Positions 9,002-16,986 of a stretch of DNA of 64,000 nt are shown here, piece by piece; the stretch's first letter is position 1, and each line of letters begins with the position of its first letter. The notes below the pieces were generated by a model. It ran no database searches, was not told the origin of the DNA, and worked only from the letters and a program-made list of their open reading frames with translations. The stretch comes from Gottfriedia endophytica (GTDB lineage: Bacteria; Bacillota; Bacilli; Bacillales; Bacillaceae_G). A program made the position numbers and the translations under genes. The stretch lies in contig NZ_JAGIYQ010000002.1 in the NCBI RefSeq assembly GCF_017814275.1, positions 62,001-126,000 of the forward strand, given 5' to 3'.

Positions 9002-9851
9002 TTACACATCCCATCCTTTTCATGATTTGCTCTTTAGCCTGTGATTTAGTAATCGTAATATAATCAAATGGCTTATCTAGTCTATTCATATCATGACCTA
9101 ATAACGCAACTTGCGGCATTGCTACGTCTAGTTCTAATAATGCCTTATTTGAAAAAACCTCCATCGGTGTACCACTATCAACAATTTGTCCATTATTCAT
9201 GACTAATACTTCATCAGAATACTCAGCAATTAAGTCAACTTTATGTTCGACTAATATGATTGTTTTCCCTTGTTCTTTTAACATATCGATGATCTCGAAT
9301 ACATCAGAAGTGCTTTCCGGATCAAGTTGCGACGTAGGTTCATCAATGACAAGAATATCGTTATTCATTGCGATAATTGATGCAAACGCCACTCTTTGAC
9401 GTTGTCCCCCAGAAAGATTGTTTGGATTTTTCTTTATTAAATCTTCAATCTTTAAAAGCTTAACTACCTCAATAATCCTTTCAATCATTTCATTTTTTTC
9501 AATTCCAAGGTTTTCAAGCCCTAAAGCGATTTCCTCTAAAACTGTATCTTTTACACCACTTATTTGCGTAAATGGATTTTGAAAGATATAGCCAATTTTT
9601 GTCGATAAAAGATTACTGTCCCAATTACGAACATCTTTTCCTTCTATTAAAACATCACCAGAAAGATCACCTTGATAAAAATGTGGAATTAATCCTCTGA
9701 CTAGGTTACAAAGTGATGTTTTCCCTCCACTATTTGGACCGATAATTCCATAAAATTTCCCTTTTTCAAAAGTATAATTAATATCTTTTAAAGCAAAGAA
9801 ATCTGTTAGAGGATATTTATAAGAAACATTCTTTAACTCTATACCATTCAT
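8988..9851 (-). CDS. ECF transporter ATPase, canonical
   Basis: A 287-residue ABC ATPase with Walker A GPNSGGKTS (about 34-42), Q-loop GYIFQNPFTQ, intact signature LSGGQRQRVAF (about 137-147) and Walker B ILVIDEPTSQLDP (about 157-169). It pairs with the degenerate ATPase encoded just downstream to drive the EcfT module. The start at 9851 follows GGAGG by eight bases and shares one base with the ecfT stop (TAATG); a frame open further upstream to 9920 would run back into ecfT. Confidence 0.9.
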   Translation of the reverse strand: MNGIELKNVSYKYPLTDFFALKDINYTFEKGKFYGIIGPNSGGKTSLCNLVRGLIPHFYQGDLSGDVLIEGKDVRNWDSNLLSTKIGYIFQNPFTQISGVKDTVLEEIALGLENLGIEKNEMIERIIEVVKLLKIEDLIKKNPNNLSGGQRQRVAFASIIAMNNDILVIDEPTSQLDPESTSDVFEIIDMLKEQGKTIILVEHKVDLIAEYSDEVLVMNNGQIVDSGTPMEVFSNKALLELDVAMPQVALLGHDMNRLDKPFDYITITKSQAKEQIMKRMGCVNGRN

Positions 9852-10633
9852 TAAATCAACCTCCAAATGATGAACAGAATAAGAGAAATATTTATTAACA
9901 ATACCACCATTTTTTCCCATAAAGGAACTTGACGAAGCTCACTCATATGGGTGTTTTTTGTTGGTGAAGAAAATGCTCTGGCATCCATAGCAATAGCTTT
10001 CTCTTCCGTGCTAGCGATTGCCCCTAATAGGAGAGGCCCCATAATCGGCATGAACGCTTTTACCCTTCGGAATATAGTTCCTTCAGTTTCAATTCCTCGT
10101 GCTTTCTGAGAGTCCATGATTAACTTAGCCCTTTCCCCAAGGTCAATAATTGACTGTAAAGAACTTAGAATAATATAGGTTGTAGAGTGTGGTGCACCTA
10201 ATTTTTCTAAAGCATACATTAAGTCCTTTGCTCGGGTTATTTTACTATACAGGACAAGGGATCCACATAACGAAACAACCAGGGTTGAAAACCAAACTCC
10301 TTGATTGATCCCCTCTTGAGTAATAGTAAAAACCCAAAAACTAAATAATATATTCTTACCTGGGATAAACATCGCTCTCATAATAAACAGTAAGGAACCG
10401 ATTAATAATCCTAATTTAATGTAGATCTTTGCAAAGCTATAAAACTTCCCTGCTATAGCTGCTATTAAAAAATATAAGATAATGATACATACACTGACTT
10501 GCCAACTTTTCGAAATGATTGAAAAAATTGCGATGGCAATAACTAAATTTAATTTTGTTAATGGATTGAGATCTAAAAACCAGTTACCCGTCAGTTGAGG
10601 TTTATTAAAAGAAAATACATATTCATAATCCAT
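9851..10633 (-). CDS. ECF transporter transmembrane protein EcfT
   Basis: A 260-residue membrane protein (about five to six hydrophobic segments) of the energy-coupling T family. The two coupling-helix motifs are visible: KARG in MDSQKARGIETEG and the weaker ARA in MDARAFSSPT. These bind grooves in the two ATPases. The start at 10633 (MDYEYVF) has GGAGGG ten bases upstream; in-frame alternatives lie at 10651 and 10681. It is encoded between the S component and the ATPases. A dedicated T component in the operon means a group I (single-substrate) ECF importer. Confidence 0.85.
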   Translation of the reverse strand: MDYEYVFSFNKPQLTGNWFLDLNPLTKLNLVIAIAIFSIISKSWQVSVCIIILYFLIAAIAGKFYSFAKIYIKLGLLIGSLLFIMRAMFIPGKNILFSFWVFTITQEGINQGVWFSTLVVSLCGSLVLYSKITRAKDLMYALEKLGAPHSTTYIILSSLQSIIDLGERAKLIMDSQKARGIETEGTIFRRVKAFMPIMGPLLLGAIASTEEKAIAMDARAFSSPTKNTHMSELRQVPLWEKMVVLLINISLILFIIWRLI

Positions 10634-10703
10634 ATTCAGCTCACCCTCCATTTGAATAAGATGAAGTCTAGGCACTGACACATTACAGTTGAATATTAGT
10701 TAT

Positions 10704-10755
10704 AAGGAGAGTGACCCTACTCATTTTTAAATAGAGTAAAGGACTCCCCTTTTTT
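10704..10755 (-). other. Stem-loop between S component and ecfT
   Basis: An imperfect 18-base stem (AAGGAGAGTGACCC... with ...GGACTCCCCTT) lies inside the operon between the S-component stop at 10776 and the ecfT start. Read on the minus strand it lacks a following T run, so it is more likely an mRNA processing or stabilising structure than a terminator. On the plus strand it has a T run, but no plus-strand gene precedes it. Confidence 0.45.
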
Positions 10756-10775
10756 ATTGAATTAGTGTCGCTAAA

Positions 10776-11351
10776 TTATTTATCAATAAAAAGTTCGCCT
10801 TGCGGAAGCTTCACTAAATTTCTCTTTGGAATACTCTTAAGAATAAAAAACACAATAATCAAAGTCGGAATTTTATCTAATAAATCAGCACATATCTCAG
10901 AAATATACGCTCCAGCTTGTACAGAAAAACCTACTTTCATCAACATACCAGTAATCATTCCAGTTGTTCCTGCTCCAAGTCCACCAAACATAAGGACTGT
11001 TATAGTAGCACCTAGTCCCCCTCCAATTGCAGCAAACCCAATAGAAGCTACAATTGTTTTCCATAAACTTTTAAACACACCTCTTCTTGCTAAAAATCCT
11101 GCAAGTAAACCAAAAAGTATATTTAACCATATATAAGCAAGTGTAGTTGGATTAGTAACCGAGATTGTTACATTTGTAATTGCTCCAACCAGTGCCCCTG
11201 GAATACCTCCACATAGTGCACCTACTACAATTGTTCCGATTGAATCAAGATAAATTGGAAGTTTTAGCAATAACACAATTTGTCCACCAATAAAGTTAAC
11301 CGCAATACCAATAGGAATTAAGAACATTGTTAATTTAAAAGAATTTTTCAT
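10776..11351 (-). CDS. ECF transporter substrate-binding (S) component, substrate unknown
   Basis: A 191-residue, very hydrophobic protein with about six membrane segments and glycine-rich turns (GALCGGIPGALVGAITN at about 44-60 and GGLGAGTTGMITGM at about 123-136), as in ECF S components. It is followed directly by ecfT and two ecfA genes, which makes the S-component call strong even though I cannot assign it to a vitamin family such as ThiT, RibU or BioY. GGGAGGG precedes the ATG. Operon partners (PfkB kinase, BtpA-like protein, sugar-type GntR regulator) argue for a sugar or nucleoside-like ligand rather than a vitamin; this is inference. Confidence 0.8.
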   Translation of the reverse strand: MKNSFKLTMFLIPIGIAVNFIGGQIVLLLKLPIYLDSIGTIVVGALCGGIPGALVGAITNVTISVTNPTTLAYIWLNILFGLLAGFLARRGVFKSLWKTIVASIGFAAIGGGLGATITVLMFGGLGAGTTGMITGMLMKVGFSVQAGAYISEICADLLDKIPTLIIVFFILKSIPKRNLVKLPQGELFIDK

Positions 11352-11411
11352 AAACTACCCTCCCAGTTTATAAAGACTGAATTTTCAGATATTAAAGATT
11401 AAAAAAAGAAA

Positions 11412-12119
11412 TTAATTGATCTCTGTCATAATATTAAAATCAAGACTCGGTGCGTAAAGAATTTTTACTTTCTCAATTTCAATATTATTTTGGTCAAAAA
11501 TACTACCTTCTGCTTTTAGTAATGCCTGTTCAGTTTCATCAATTTCTAATATTTCTCTCGTCTGTTGATTAATTATTTCTGGCCTTAATGAAATTTCTGT
11601 ACGTTTAGGAAAAATGTTATATTTTTCTCTAAATACTTGATAAAGTGATTCCTTTTCAAAATCGTATTGATCTAGACCAGGGAATACACTGACAGGAAGT
11701 AATGACTTATCGATCATTAAATAGATGATTTTATCTTCTTTTTTAACACCCCTTGCCCGTACCAGCTTATAGTATTCTACTCCATCAATTGAAACGTTAC
11801 TTTTCTCTAAAACTTTTGAATAACCAATTTCTTTTCTACTATTTAAATAATCAGTAAATCCACCAAAATTCGTAATACTATACTTTAATGGACTTAATAA
11901 AACTAATGTCCCTTTACCACGTACTTGTTGAACTAATCCATCATTTACTAATAAAGAAATTGCATTTCTAACAGTTCCCCTCGTAGTTTGAAACGCTTTC
12001 ATAACTTCTGTTTCCGAAGGGATAAATTCCCCTTGCTTATATTCCCCATTCAATATTTGTTCTCTTAATTTTCGATACAATTGAACGTACAAAGGAATAT
12101 AATCACTTTTATCTAACAA
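11412..12119 (-). CDS. GntR/HutC-family transcriptional regulator
   Basis: A 235-residue regulator with a GntR winged helix (about 5-72; LREQILNGEYKQGEFIPSE and TTRGTVRNAISLLVNDGLV) and a C-terminal UTRA ligand-binding domain (about 90-233). UTRA domains usually sense sugars, amino sugars or histidine-pathway intermediates. The start is a TTG at 12119, seven bases after GGGGG. It heads the operon containing the ECF importer. The palindrome at 12144-12163 just downstream of its -10 box is the likely operator, giving autoregulation and control of the whole cluster. Confidence 0.9.
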   Translation of the reverse strand: MLDKSDYIPLYVQLYRKLREQILNGEYKQGEFIPSETEVMKAFQTTRGTVRNAISLLVNDGLVQQVRGKGTLVLLSPLKYSITNFGGFTDYLNSRKEIGYSKVLEKSNVSIDGVEYYKLVRARGVKKEDKIIYLMIDKSLLPVSVFPGLDQYDFEKESLYQVFREKYNIFPKRTEISLRPEIINQQTREILEIDETEQALLKAEGSIFDQNNIEIEKVKILYAPSLDFNIMTEIN

Positions 12120-12143
12120 CAGATAACCCCCTTCTTTCTCTAT

Positions 12144-12163
12144 TTGTACACTTATGTGTACAA
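12144..12163. promoter_or_regulatory. Palindromic operator of the GntR/ECF operon
   Basis: TTGTACACTTATGTGTACAA is a perfect inverted repeat with two 8-base arms and a 4-base centre. It lies five bases or so downstream of the -10 box of the only promoter seen upstream of gntR, i.e. over the transcript start. Placement and symmetry fit a GntR dimer site. I saw no second copy in the window. Confidence 0.75.
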
Positions 12164-12167
12164 GTTA

Positions 12168-12196
12168 ATAGTATAATTGATTTTTTATTCAGTCAA
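12168..12196 (-). promoter_or_regulatory. Probable SigA promoter of the GntR/ECF operon
   Basis: On the minus strand TTGACT (12196-12191) and TACTAT (12173-12168) are 17 bases apart. The operator palindrome follows immediately. Confidence 0.55.
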
Positions 12197-12246
12197 CTGA
12201 ATTTTCATAAAATTATAAAATTTAATTTAATCCTATATACACTAAA

Positions 12247-12284
12247 AACAAATAATGCTTCCCCTATACAATTAGAGGAAGCGA
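12247..12284 (-). terminator. Terminator after topB
   Basis: GCTTCCTCT pairs with AGGGGAAGC (one mismatch) on the minus strand, followed by ATTATTTGTTTTT. It lies about 75 bases beyond the topB stop. Confidence 0.55.
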
Positions 12285-12357
12285 TCGCTTAAAATATATT
12301 TTTTGTAAATTAAAGAAATAATTCGTTTTTACTACTTTAAAGATGAATTTATATCAA

Positions 12358-14526
12358 TTAAGTTGATTGATTATTAACAAATTCCATCTTCCAGCTATAG
12401 TAATCATTATCTGGATTTTTTTCATATCGTAAATTTGCATCAAATTTATTTCCCTTTTTACTCGTTAAACCTTTTACTGTGGCCACCCCATCTTTCAACA
12501 GAGCTTTTACCATTGTTTTTGTAGGCTTTTTTTTCATTGTAGCTAAAAATTTATCATTCTTCCAAACGACGAATTTACAACCATTTTTCCAATTACTACA
12601 TCCAAACCCTTTTTGTCCTTCTATAATTCCATGCCCACAAATAGGACATTTACCAAGTACCTCAATTGTTTTTTTATCATTCGACACTTCATTAATAATA
12701 ACATCTTTTTCATGCTTAATTTTTTCTACTGCTGTTGAAGTAAAATTAAAAATAACATTTAGAAAAGAGTCTTTTGTAAATTTTTGTTTTTCAATATCTG
12801 ATAAAGTTTTCTCTAATCGTCCTGTGAATTCTAAATCAAATAATTCTGTAATAGGGAATGTTTCAACTAACCTCTTCCCTACATCTGAACAAATTAAATT
12901 CTTATTTTGGGTTTCAATATAGCCCACATCTTTTAATTTTTTGATTGTTTCCGCTCTTGTAGCTGGAGTTCCAATACTATATCCACTTAATATCGCAGCC
13001 ATTATTTCTTCACTTTCTTCATCATCTTTTCCTTTTCCACATGTTTCCATGATTCGGAGGAGAGTTTTTTCTGTATGATGTTTAGGTGGTTTCGTTACAT
13101 GTGAAGAAATTTTATGATCTGTAACAGCTACTGTATCATTTATATTAACAAGAGGTAATATCGTATCCTTTGATTCAATTTTTTCAACTTTCTTCCATCC
13201 TTCAACTAATTGCACTTTCCCTTTTGAAATAAAATGCCCTTTTATTTCTAGATGATTTATTTTTGTCGTAATTTTAGTTTCTTCATATTCTGCAACAGGC
13301 ATAAATTGCATAATAAATCGATTTTTAATGGATGTGTAAACAATTTCTTCGTCTTTCGTTAAAGATTTTGGAATTAGATAGGTCGGAATGATTGCACTAT
13401 GACTTTCAACTTTTGATGTATCAAAAACACGTTTTGAATTAATAAACTTCACTTCATCCTCATAAGGTAAGCCTTTCTTTAAAATACCAAGAACCTTTGC
13501 AGCTCGCTCTACAAGACTTTCCTCTAAAACAACACTCGATGTTCTCGGATAGGTAATAAATTTTTTCTCATACAGAGATTGGGCAACTTTTAAGACTTTA
13601 TCTGATGTCCATCCTTTGTATTTACTTGTTATAAAACCTTGTAAATTAGATAAGTTAAATAAATATTGTGGGTATTCTCTTTTTTTCTCAACTTGTTTAT
13701 CTAATATGAAAGCTGTTTGGTTAGTAAGAGCTTTGTCTATCTCATCCAAGATTTCTTTATTCTTAAACTTTTCTTCTTCCTTCTCAACATATCCGCCTTC
13801 GAACTCTTTATTATCTTTTGTTTGAAAAGTTGCAGTTAATTTATAGTAAGTATCAGGTACAAATTGTTCAATTTCCTTATCTCGATCATAGATAATCTTT
13901 AAGGTTGGTAAAAGAACCCTACCAATGTTTAAAGCTTTGCCTTTTCCTTTTTGATATTTTAATGTTGCAACAGAAGTTAAATTAATTCCAATTACCCAAT
14001 CTGCCCATTGTCTACTAATTCCAGCATCTTGAAGCGGCTTTAGTTCTGTATTTGGTTTAATGTTTTGTAATCCATTTAATACTTCATCAGGTGTCCATTC
14101 ATTTAATAACAAACGGTATACCTTTTTGTCCGCCTTAAGATTATAAATGATCATATCTCCAATGATTTGTCCTTCTCGATCAAAATCACATGCGGATATG
14201 ATCATATCAACATCATTTCGCTTAATTAAGCTATAAATGATTTTCAACTGCTTTTTAGCACCTAAATCTTCTTTATCTCTATTACGAGGGTCACTTTTTA
14301 CTTTATATTGAAATTGAGGTGGGATAAAAGGAAAGTTTTCCATTTTCCACCTTAGCATTTTTTCATCGTAGTCTTTTGCATCATATAGTTGCAATAAATG
14401 ACCGAATGCCCATGTAATAAAATAGCCATTCCCTTCAAAATAGCCATCTTTACGATCCTTAATTTTTAAAGCATCTGCAATATTTTTAGCAACAGATGGT
14501 TTTTCTGCAATAATTACCTTATTCAA
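12358..14526 (-). CDS. topB: DNA topoisomerase III
   Basis: Type IA topoisomerase that decatenates DNA by single-strand passage in the cytoplasm. 722 residues, close to the B. subtilis length (about 727). The TOPRIM fold is at the N terminus (VIIAEKPSVAKNIADAL at about 3-19; SACDFDREGQIIG at about 102-114), the catalytic tyrosine is in KKFITYPRTSS (about 320-330), and a C-terminal zinc ribbon starts with CPICG and ends with a GCKF motif. I chose the TTG at 14526 because AAGGAGG stands seven bases before it; the open frame to 14550 has no comparable site. Flanked by the ECF operon and a cold shock gene; apparently monocistronic. Confidence 0.95.
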   Translation of the reverse strand: MNKVIIAEKPSVAKNIADALKIKDRKDGYFEGNGYFITWAFGHLLQLYDAKDYDEKMLRWKMENFPFIPPQFQYKVKSDPRNRDKEDLGAKKQLKIIYSLIKRNDVDMIISACDFDREGQIIGDMIIYNLKADKKVYRLLLNEWTPDEVLNGLQNIKPNTELKPLQDAGISRQWADWVIGINLTSVATLKYQKGKGKALNIGRVLLPTLKIIYDRDKEIEQFVPDTYYKLTATFQTKDNKEFEGGYVEKEEEKFKNKEILDEIDKALTNQTAFILDKQVEKKREYPQYLFNLSNLQGFITSKYKGWTSDKVLKVAQSLYEKKFITYPRTSSVVLEESLVERAAKVLGILKKGLPYEDEVKFINSKRVFDTSKVESHSAIIPTYLIPKSLTKDEEIVYTSIKNRFIMQFMPVAEYEETKITTKINHLEIKGHFISKGKVQLVEGWKKVEKIESKDTILPLVNINDTVAVTDHKISSHVTKPPKHHTEKTLLRIMETCGKGKDDEESEEIMAAILSGYSIGTPATRAETIKKLKDVGYIETQNKNLICSDVGKRLVETFPITELFDLEFTGRLEKTLSDIEKQKFTKDSFLNVIFNFTSTAVEKIKHEKDVIINEVSNDKKTIEVLGKCPICGHGIIEGQKGFGCSNWKNGCKFVVWKNDKFLATMKKKPTKTMVKALLKDGVATVKGLTSKKGNKFDANLRYEKNPDNDYYSWKMEFVNNQST

Positions 14527-14705
14527 TGAATTTCCTCCTTGAAAAACCACTTAAAACTTATGATTTTCAACCATTGTGATTAATAATTCTATACTTAATT
14601 TTCACTTCACTATATAGGTCCTTTATTATTTTATAATAGAATCCAGTAATAAGTAATATATTAATACCAATATCATTTTCTAGCGATATTTATTTTCCAT
14701 GTTAC

Positions 14706-14717
14706 AAAAGCGCTTAC
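14706..14717. promoter_or_regulatory. cre-like sequence upstream of the cold shock promoter
   Basis: AAAAGCGCTTAC resembles the core of the CcpA box (AAAGCGCTTTCA-like) and abuts the -35 hexamer at 14718. It is weak evidence: one half matches poorly, and cold shock genes are not classic CcpA targets. Confidence 0.25.
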
Positions 14718-14746
14718 TTGATTTATTTTTCAAAAAGTTATATAAT
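14718..14746 (+). promoter_or_regulatory. Probable SigA promoter of the cold shock gene
   Basis: TTGATT (14718-14723) and TATAAT (14741-14746) are separated by 17 bases. The transcript would have an 5' untranslated region of about 80 bases, in keeping with cold shock mRNAs whose leader is structured. Confidence 0.7.
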
Positions 14747-14831
14747 AACTTCATCATTTATAAATGCTAAAATTTGTAAATGAAAATTTTTAACACGCAA
14801 CACGTGGTTCGTTGTAGGAGGAAAAAGAAAT

Positions 14832-15029
14832 ATGCAAGGTAAAGTAAAATGGTTCAACAATGAAAAAGGTTTTGGATTTATCGAAGTTGAAGGTGGAGAA
14901 GATGTATTCGTACACTTTACTGCTATTCAAACTGATGGTTTTAGAGCATTAGAAGAAGGTCAAGAAGTATCTTTTGACATCGTTGAAGGAAACCGTGGAC
15001 CTCAAGCTGCAAACGTTGTAAAATTATAA
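14832..15029 (+). CDS. Cold shock protein (CspA/CspB family)
   Basis: A 65-residue single OB-fold RNA/DNA chaperone. Both RNA-binding motifs are intact: KGFGFIEV (RNP1, about 13-20) and VFVHFTAI (RNP2, about 26-33). It melts structures in mRNA at low temperature. GTAGGAGG precedes the ATG, a strong promoter with an about 80-base leader lies upstream, and a tight terminator follows. It resembles CspB/CspD of Bacillus; I cannot choose between paralogue names. Confidence 0.97.
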   Translation: MQGKVKWFNNEKGFGFIEVEGGEDVFVHFTAIQTDGFRALEEGQEVSFDIVEGNRGPQAANVVKL

Positions 15030-15042
15030 TTTATTGCAATCA

Positions 15043-15072
15043 AAAGAGACTGTCCTACAGTCTCTTTTTTTG
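15043..15072 (+). terminator. Terminator of the cold shock gene
   Basis: AAGAGACTGT pairs with ACAGTCTCTT around a 3-base loop and is followed by seven T residues. Confidence 0.92.
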
Positions 15073-15138
15073 TATTTTTCAAATAGAACACCTAATTGTG
15101 GATATACTATCAACTAGTATTATACAAGGAGGGATTCA

Positions 15139-15384
15139 ATGTCTCAGTTTACAGAATTTGAACAAGTTGAAATGAAAGTAAAAGCAGCTCAAAAATTAGT
15201 TGGTTATGCTACTATGAGCATGGATCAACAACAGTTAACTGACGCATCAACTGCAATTGAACAAGCTAGAACTCAGTTAGAAAAAATGAAGCTAGTTGCA
15301 ACAGATTTAGATGAAGAATTTTTAGGAAATCAAGAAGCTGACTTAGTACAAGTAGAACAGCAATTACTCGAAGCTAAACAGTAG
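15139..15384 (+). CDS. Small helical protein, DUF2564-like
   Basis: An 81-residue, acidic, fully helical protein rich in Gln, Glu and Ala with heptad-like patterning, including VKAAQKLVGYATMSMDQQQL at about 12-31. From memory it resembles the Bacillales DUF2564 family, whose function is unknown; this was not checked by search. AAGGAGGG precedes the ATG and a perfect stem-loop terminator follows, so it is transcribed on its own, just after the cold shock gene. Confidence 0.75.
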   Translation: MSQFTEFEQVEMKVKAAQKLVGYATMSMDQQQLTDASTAIEQARTQLEKMKLVATDLDEEFLGNQEADLVQVEQQLLEAKQ

Positions 15385-15437
15385 ATTTTGTTGTATTAAC
15401 ATTGAACTAAATATAAATACTCGCCAATTTTCAATAA

Positions 15438-15482
15438 AAAGGATGCTGATATCTAACAAATGTTAGATAAGCATCCTTTAAA
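15438..15482 (+). terminator. Terminator after the DUF2564-like gene
   Basis: AAAGGATGCT pairs with AGCATCCTTT, with the inner arms TATCTAAC/GTTAGATA extending the stem. Confidence 0.8.
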
Positions 15483-15524
15483 TTTATAATTTTCCCCTCT
15501 ATTAAACAAGACACTTACGATTCG

Positions 15525-15672
15525 TTAAAATCCATCCGCTTCCAGGTAAGAACATCCGAACCTTCTCTTTTGTACCTCACTACGGTGTCTCAGCTGCCTC
15601 GTTTTTACGCAAAAGTCTCATTGATTTTATCTCAAAACTCATTTTTATTAATTATCTACCATAAACTTAAAA
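15525..15672. repeat. Family B intergenic repeat, copy B1
   Basis: Shares with 53648-53790 the order AAATCCA(C/T)CCGCTT, a short GC-rich centre, GCCTCGTTTTT, AAGAGTCTC-like word, GATTTTATCT, TTTATTAATTATC and ATAAAC(A)TTAAAAGAGC. The arms AAAATCCA and TTGATTTTA form imperfect terminal inverted repeats. Its right end runs into the 3' end of the small zinc-finger gene. Confidence 0.65.
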
Positions 15673-15676
15673 GAGC

Positions 15677-15871
15677 TTAATTTTTATGACAGCTGTTTGA
15701 CAGCTTCTGGCCATATTCCCTTAACTTTTCACCAACTGTACATTTATGTATACAGAAGGACTGTGCAAATCTTTGGTTGTGTTCTTTTCGAAAATGCTTA
15801 TAAATAAAACATCCTTCGCAATATTGTTTCAAAATTGCATCAACTTCAGCAAAAACTTGTTTTCGTTCCAT
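15677..15871 (-). CDS. Small zinc-finger protein, C2HCIx2C type (YpeQ-like)
   Basis: A 64-residue protein with the spacing CEGC, then KHFRKEHNQRF, then CIHKC (C-I-x-x-C), which is the pattern of the Bacillales C2HCIx2C zinc finger family; it probably binds one zinc ion. It lies directly downstream of the ypeP-like RNase H gene on the same strand, and the B. subtilis neighbourhood as I recall it has the small gene ypeQ next to ypeP. Function unknown. AGGAGG stands ten bases before the ATG. The last codons abut repeat B1, which may have supplied the 3' end. Confidence 0.75.
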   Translation of the reverse strand: MERKQVFAEVDAILKQYCEGCFIYKHFRKEHNQRFAQSFCIHKCTVGEKLREYGQKLSNSCHKN

Positions 15872-15941
15872 TCAATGATGTCCTCCTATTTTGCAAGATT
15901 CCACTGAATCTATACTTAGTAGTTATAATTTTAGGATGAAC

Positions 15942-16598
15942 TTAGGATAGTTCTTTTGTACTTTCAATAAAGGTGCCCTTTAATGCTTGTGTAGCTAACA
16001 TATCAGCCTCTTTGTTTTCATTTCTATTAAGCAAAACATATTGTACTGATAATTTTAATGTATTTAACGAAGATGATATGCGATCAGCATACTTTTCAAA
16101 TTGTTCTTCATAACACGGCCATTCACCATTTAACTGTTTAATAACAACTTGTGAATCCCCATAAATAGTCACTTCTTGTCCTTTGATTGCCATTTCATCT
16201 AAGATAGAAATTGCATTTTCTAATGCTGCATATTCTGCTTCGTTATTATTACTTAAATCTGTCAGACGATTGTTATATCTTTTTCTATATTGTTTTCCAT
16301 TCTGACTATAGTAAATACAGACTCCAATCCCACTTACTAATGTTTGGATATCAAAGCCACCATCAAAGAAAATTTTAAGATCATGCGGTTCTTCTTCTAA
16401 TTCTTTTAAATACTTTATTATTTGTTTTTTAGTCCAAGTACTATTTGTCTCATCAACAAAAAGAAGATCTTTTGTTCTACCAGTACTATCAAAATCTTCT
16501 GCTAATAATAACGCCTCTTTTACTGGTAAATATTCAGTTTGTAACATTGTCGTATATCTTTTTTTCGTTTGATATGTCCAATGGATGGTTACTTTCAT
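15942..16598 (-). CDS. ypeP: RNase H-like protein with N-terminal extension (YpeP-like)
   Basis: 218 residues: an N-terminal extension of about 70 residues (KVTIHWTYQTKKRYT onwards) and a C-terminal RNase H fold (about 73-210). The acidic residues expected at the active site are visible: D in FFDGGFD, E in NNNEAEYAALENAI, D in IYGDSQVV and D in NKEADMLA. It is therefore a plausible RNA-DNA hybrid nuclease of the reverse-transcriptase-like RNase H group, though the B. subtilis homologue has no established role that I know of. It is divergent to the ypdQ-like gene across a 620-base gap that holds an IS605-like remnant and repeat A2. Confidence 0.82.
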   Translation of the reverse strand: MKVTIHWTYQTKKRYTTMLQTEYLPVKEALLLAEDFDSTGRTKDLLFVDETNSTWTKKQIIKYLKELEEEPHDLKIFFDGGFDIQTLVSGIGVCIYYSQNGKQYRKRYNNRLTDLSNNNEAEYAALENAISILDEMAIKGQEVTIYGDSQVVIKQLNGEWPCYEEQFEKYADRISSSLNTLKLSVQYVLLNRNENKEADMLATQALKGTFIESTKELS

Positions 16599-16710
16599 AT
16601 ACTTATCTCCTTTTTGTTAATTTCACTTTAAGAAAGAATATGTTGTTACTATATAAGATAGTAATTTAAAAAGATTTTGTTATAGATATTTGGTGATAAA
16701 GTGAAACTTC

Positions 16711-16852
16711 CATCAGTGGGGGTTTTCTTCATCCCCACTGATGGTTAGTTGAACCAATCGGGCTTTTATGGGCAGTTATCCGCCACTTATCTTCCTCGCT
16801 TTCCTATCAATCTCGAGGTGGGGGTCTTACTGCCCGTTAATGCGGGATAAAT
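16711..16852 (+). mobile_element. IS200/IS605-like right-end remnant / orphan omega-RNA candidate
   Basis: A hairpin with 11-base arms (CATCAGTGGGG / CCCCACTGATG, 16711-16743) is followed by a second structured segment at 16770-16850. There GGGCAGT pairs with ACTGCCC and TTATCCGC with GCGGGATAA (one bulge), with an inner GAGGTGGGG segment. The block ends in GTTAATGCGGGATAA. In my memory this resembles the 3' region of tnpB in Bacillus IS605-type elements, where the right end doubles as the TnpB guide RNA. No tnpB or tnpA gene is present. It abuts repeat A2 exactly. A different intergenic repeat family is the alternative. Confidence 0.45.
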
Positions 16853-16986
16853 TAGTTGATTGGAACGGAAGGTGCGAGACTCCTGTGGGAGCAGTGGGAC
16901 AGGTGAGACCCCGCAGGAGCGATAGCGACGAGGAGGCTCACCGCCCACCCCACGGAAAGCGAGCATCCTGCAGTGGAAATCAACTA
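16853..16986 (-). repeat. Family A intergenic repeat, copy A2 (reverse)
   Basis: Inverted relative to A1, with terminal arms AGTTGATT (16854) and AATCAACT (16978). It contains GTGCGAGACTCCTGTGGGAG and GGTGAGACCCCGCAGGAG. The outer arms seen in A3-A5 are missing on the left, where the IS605-like block ends. Confidence 0.85.
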
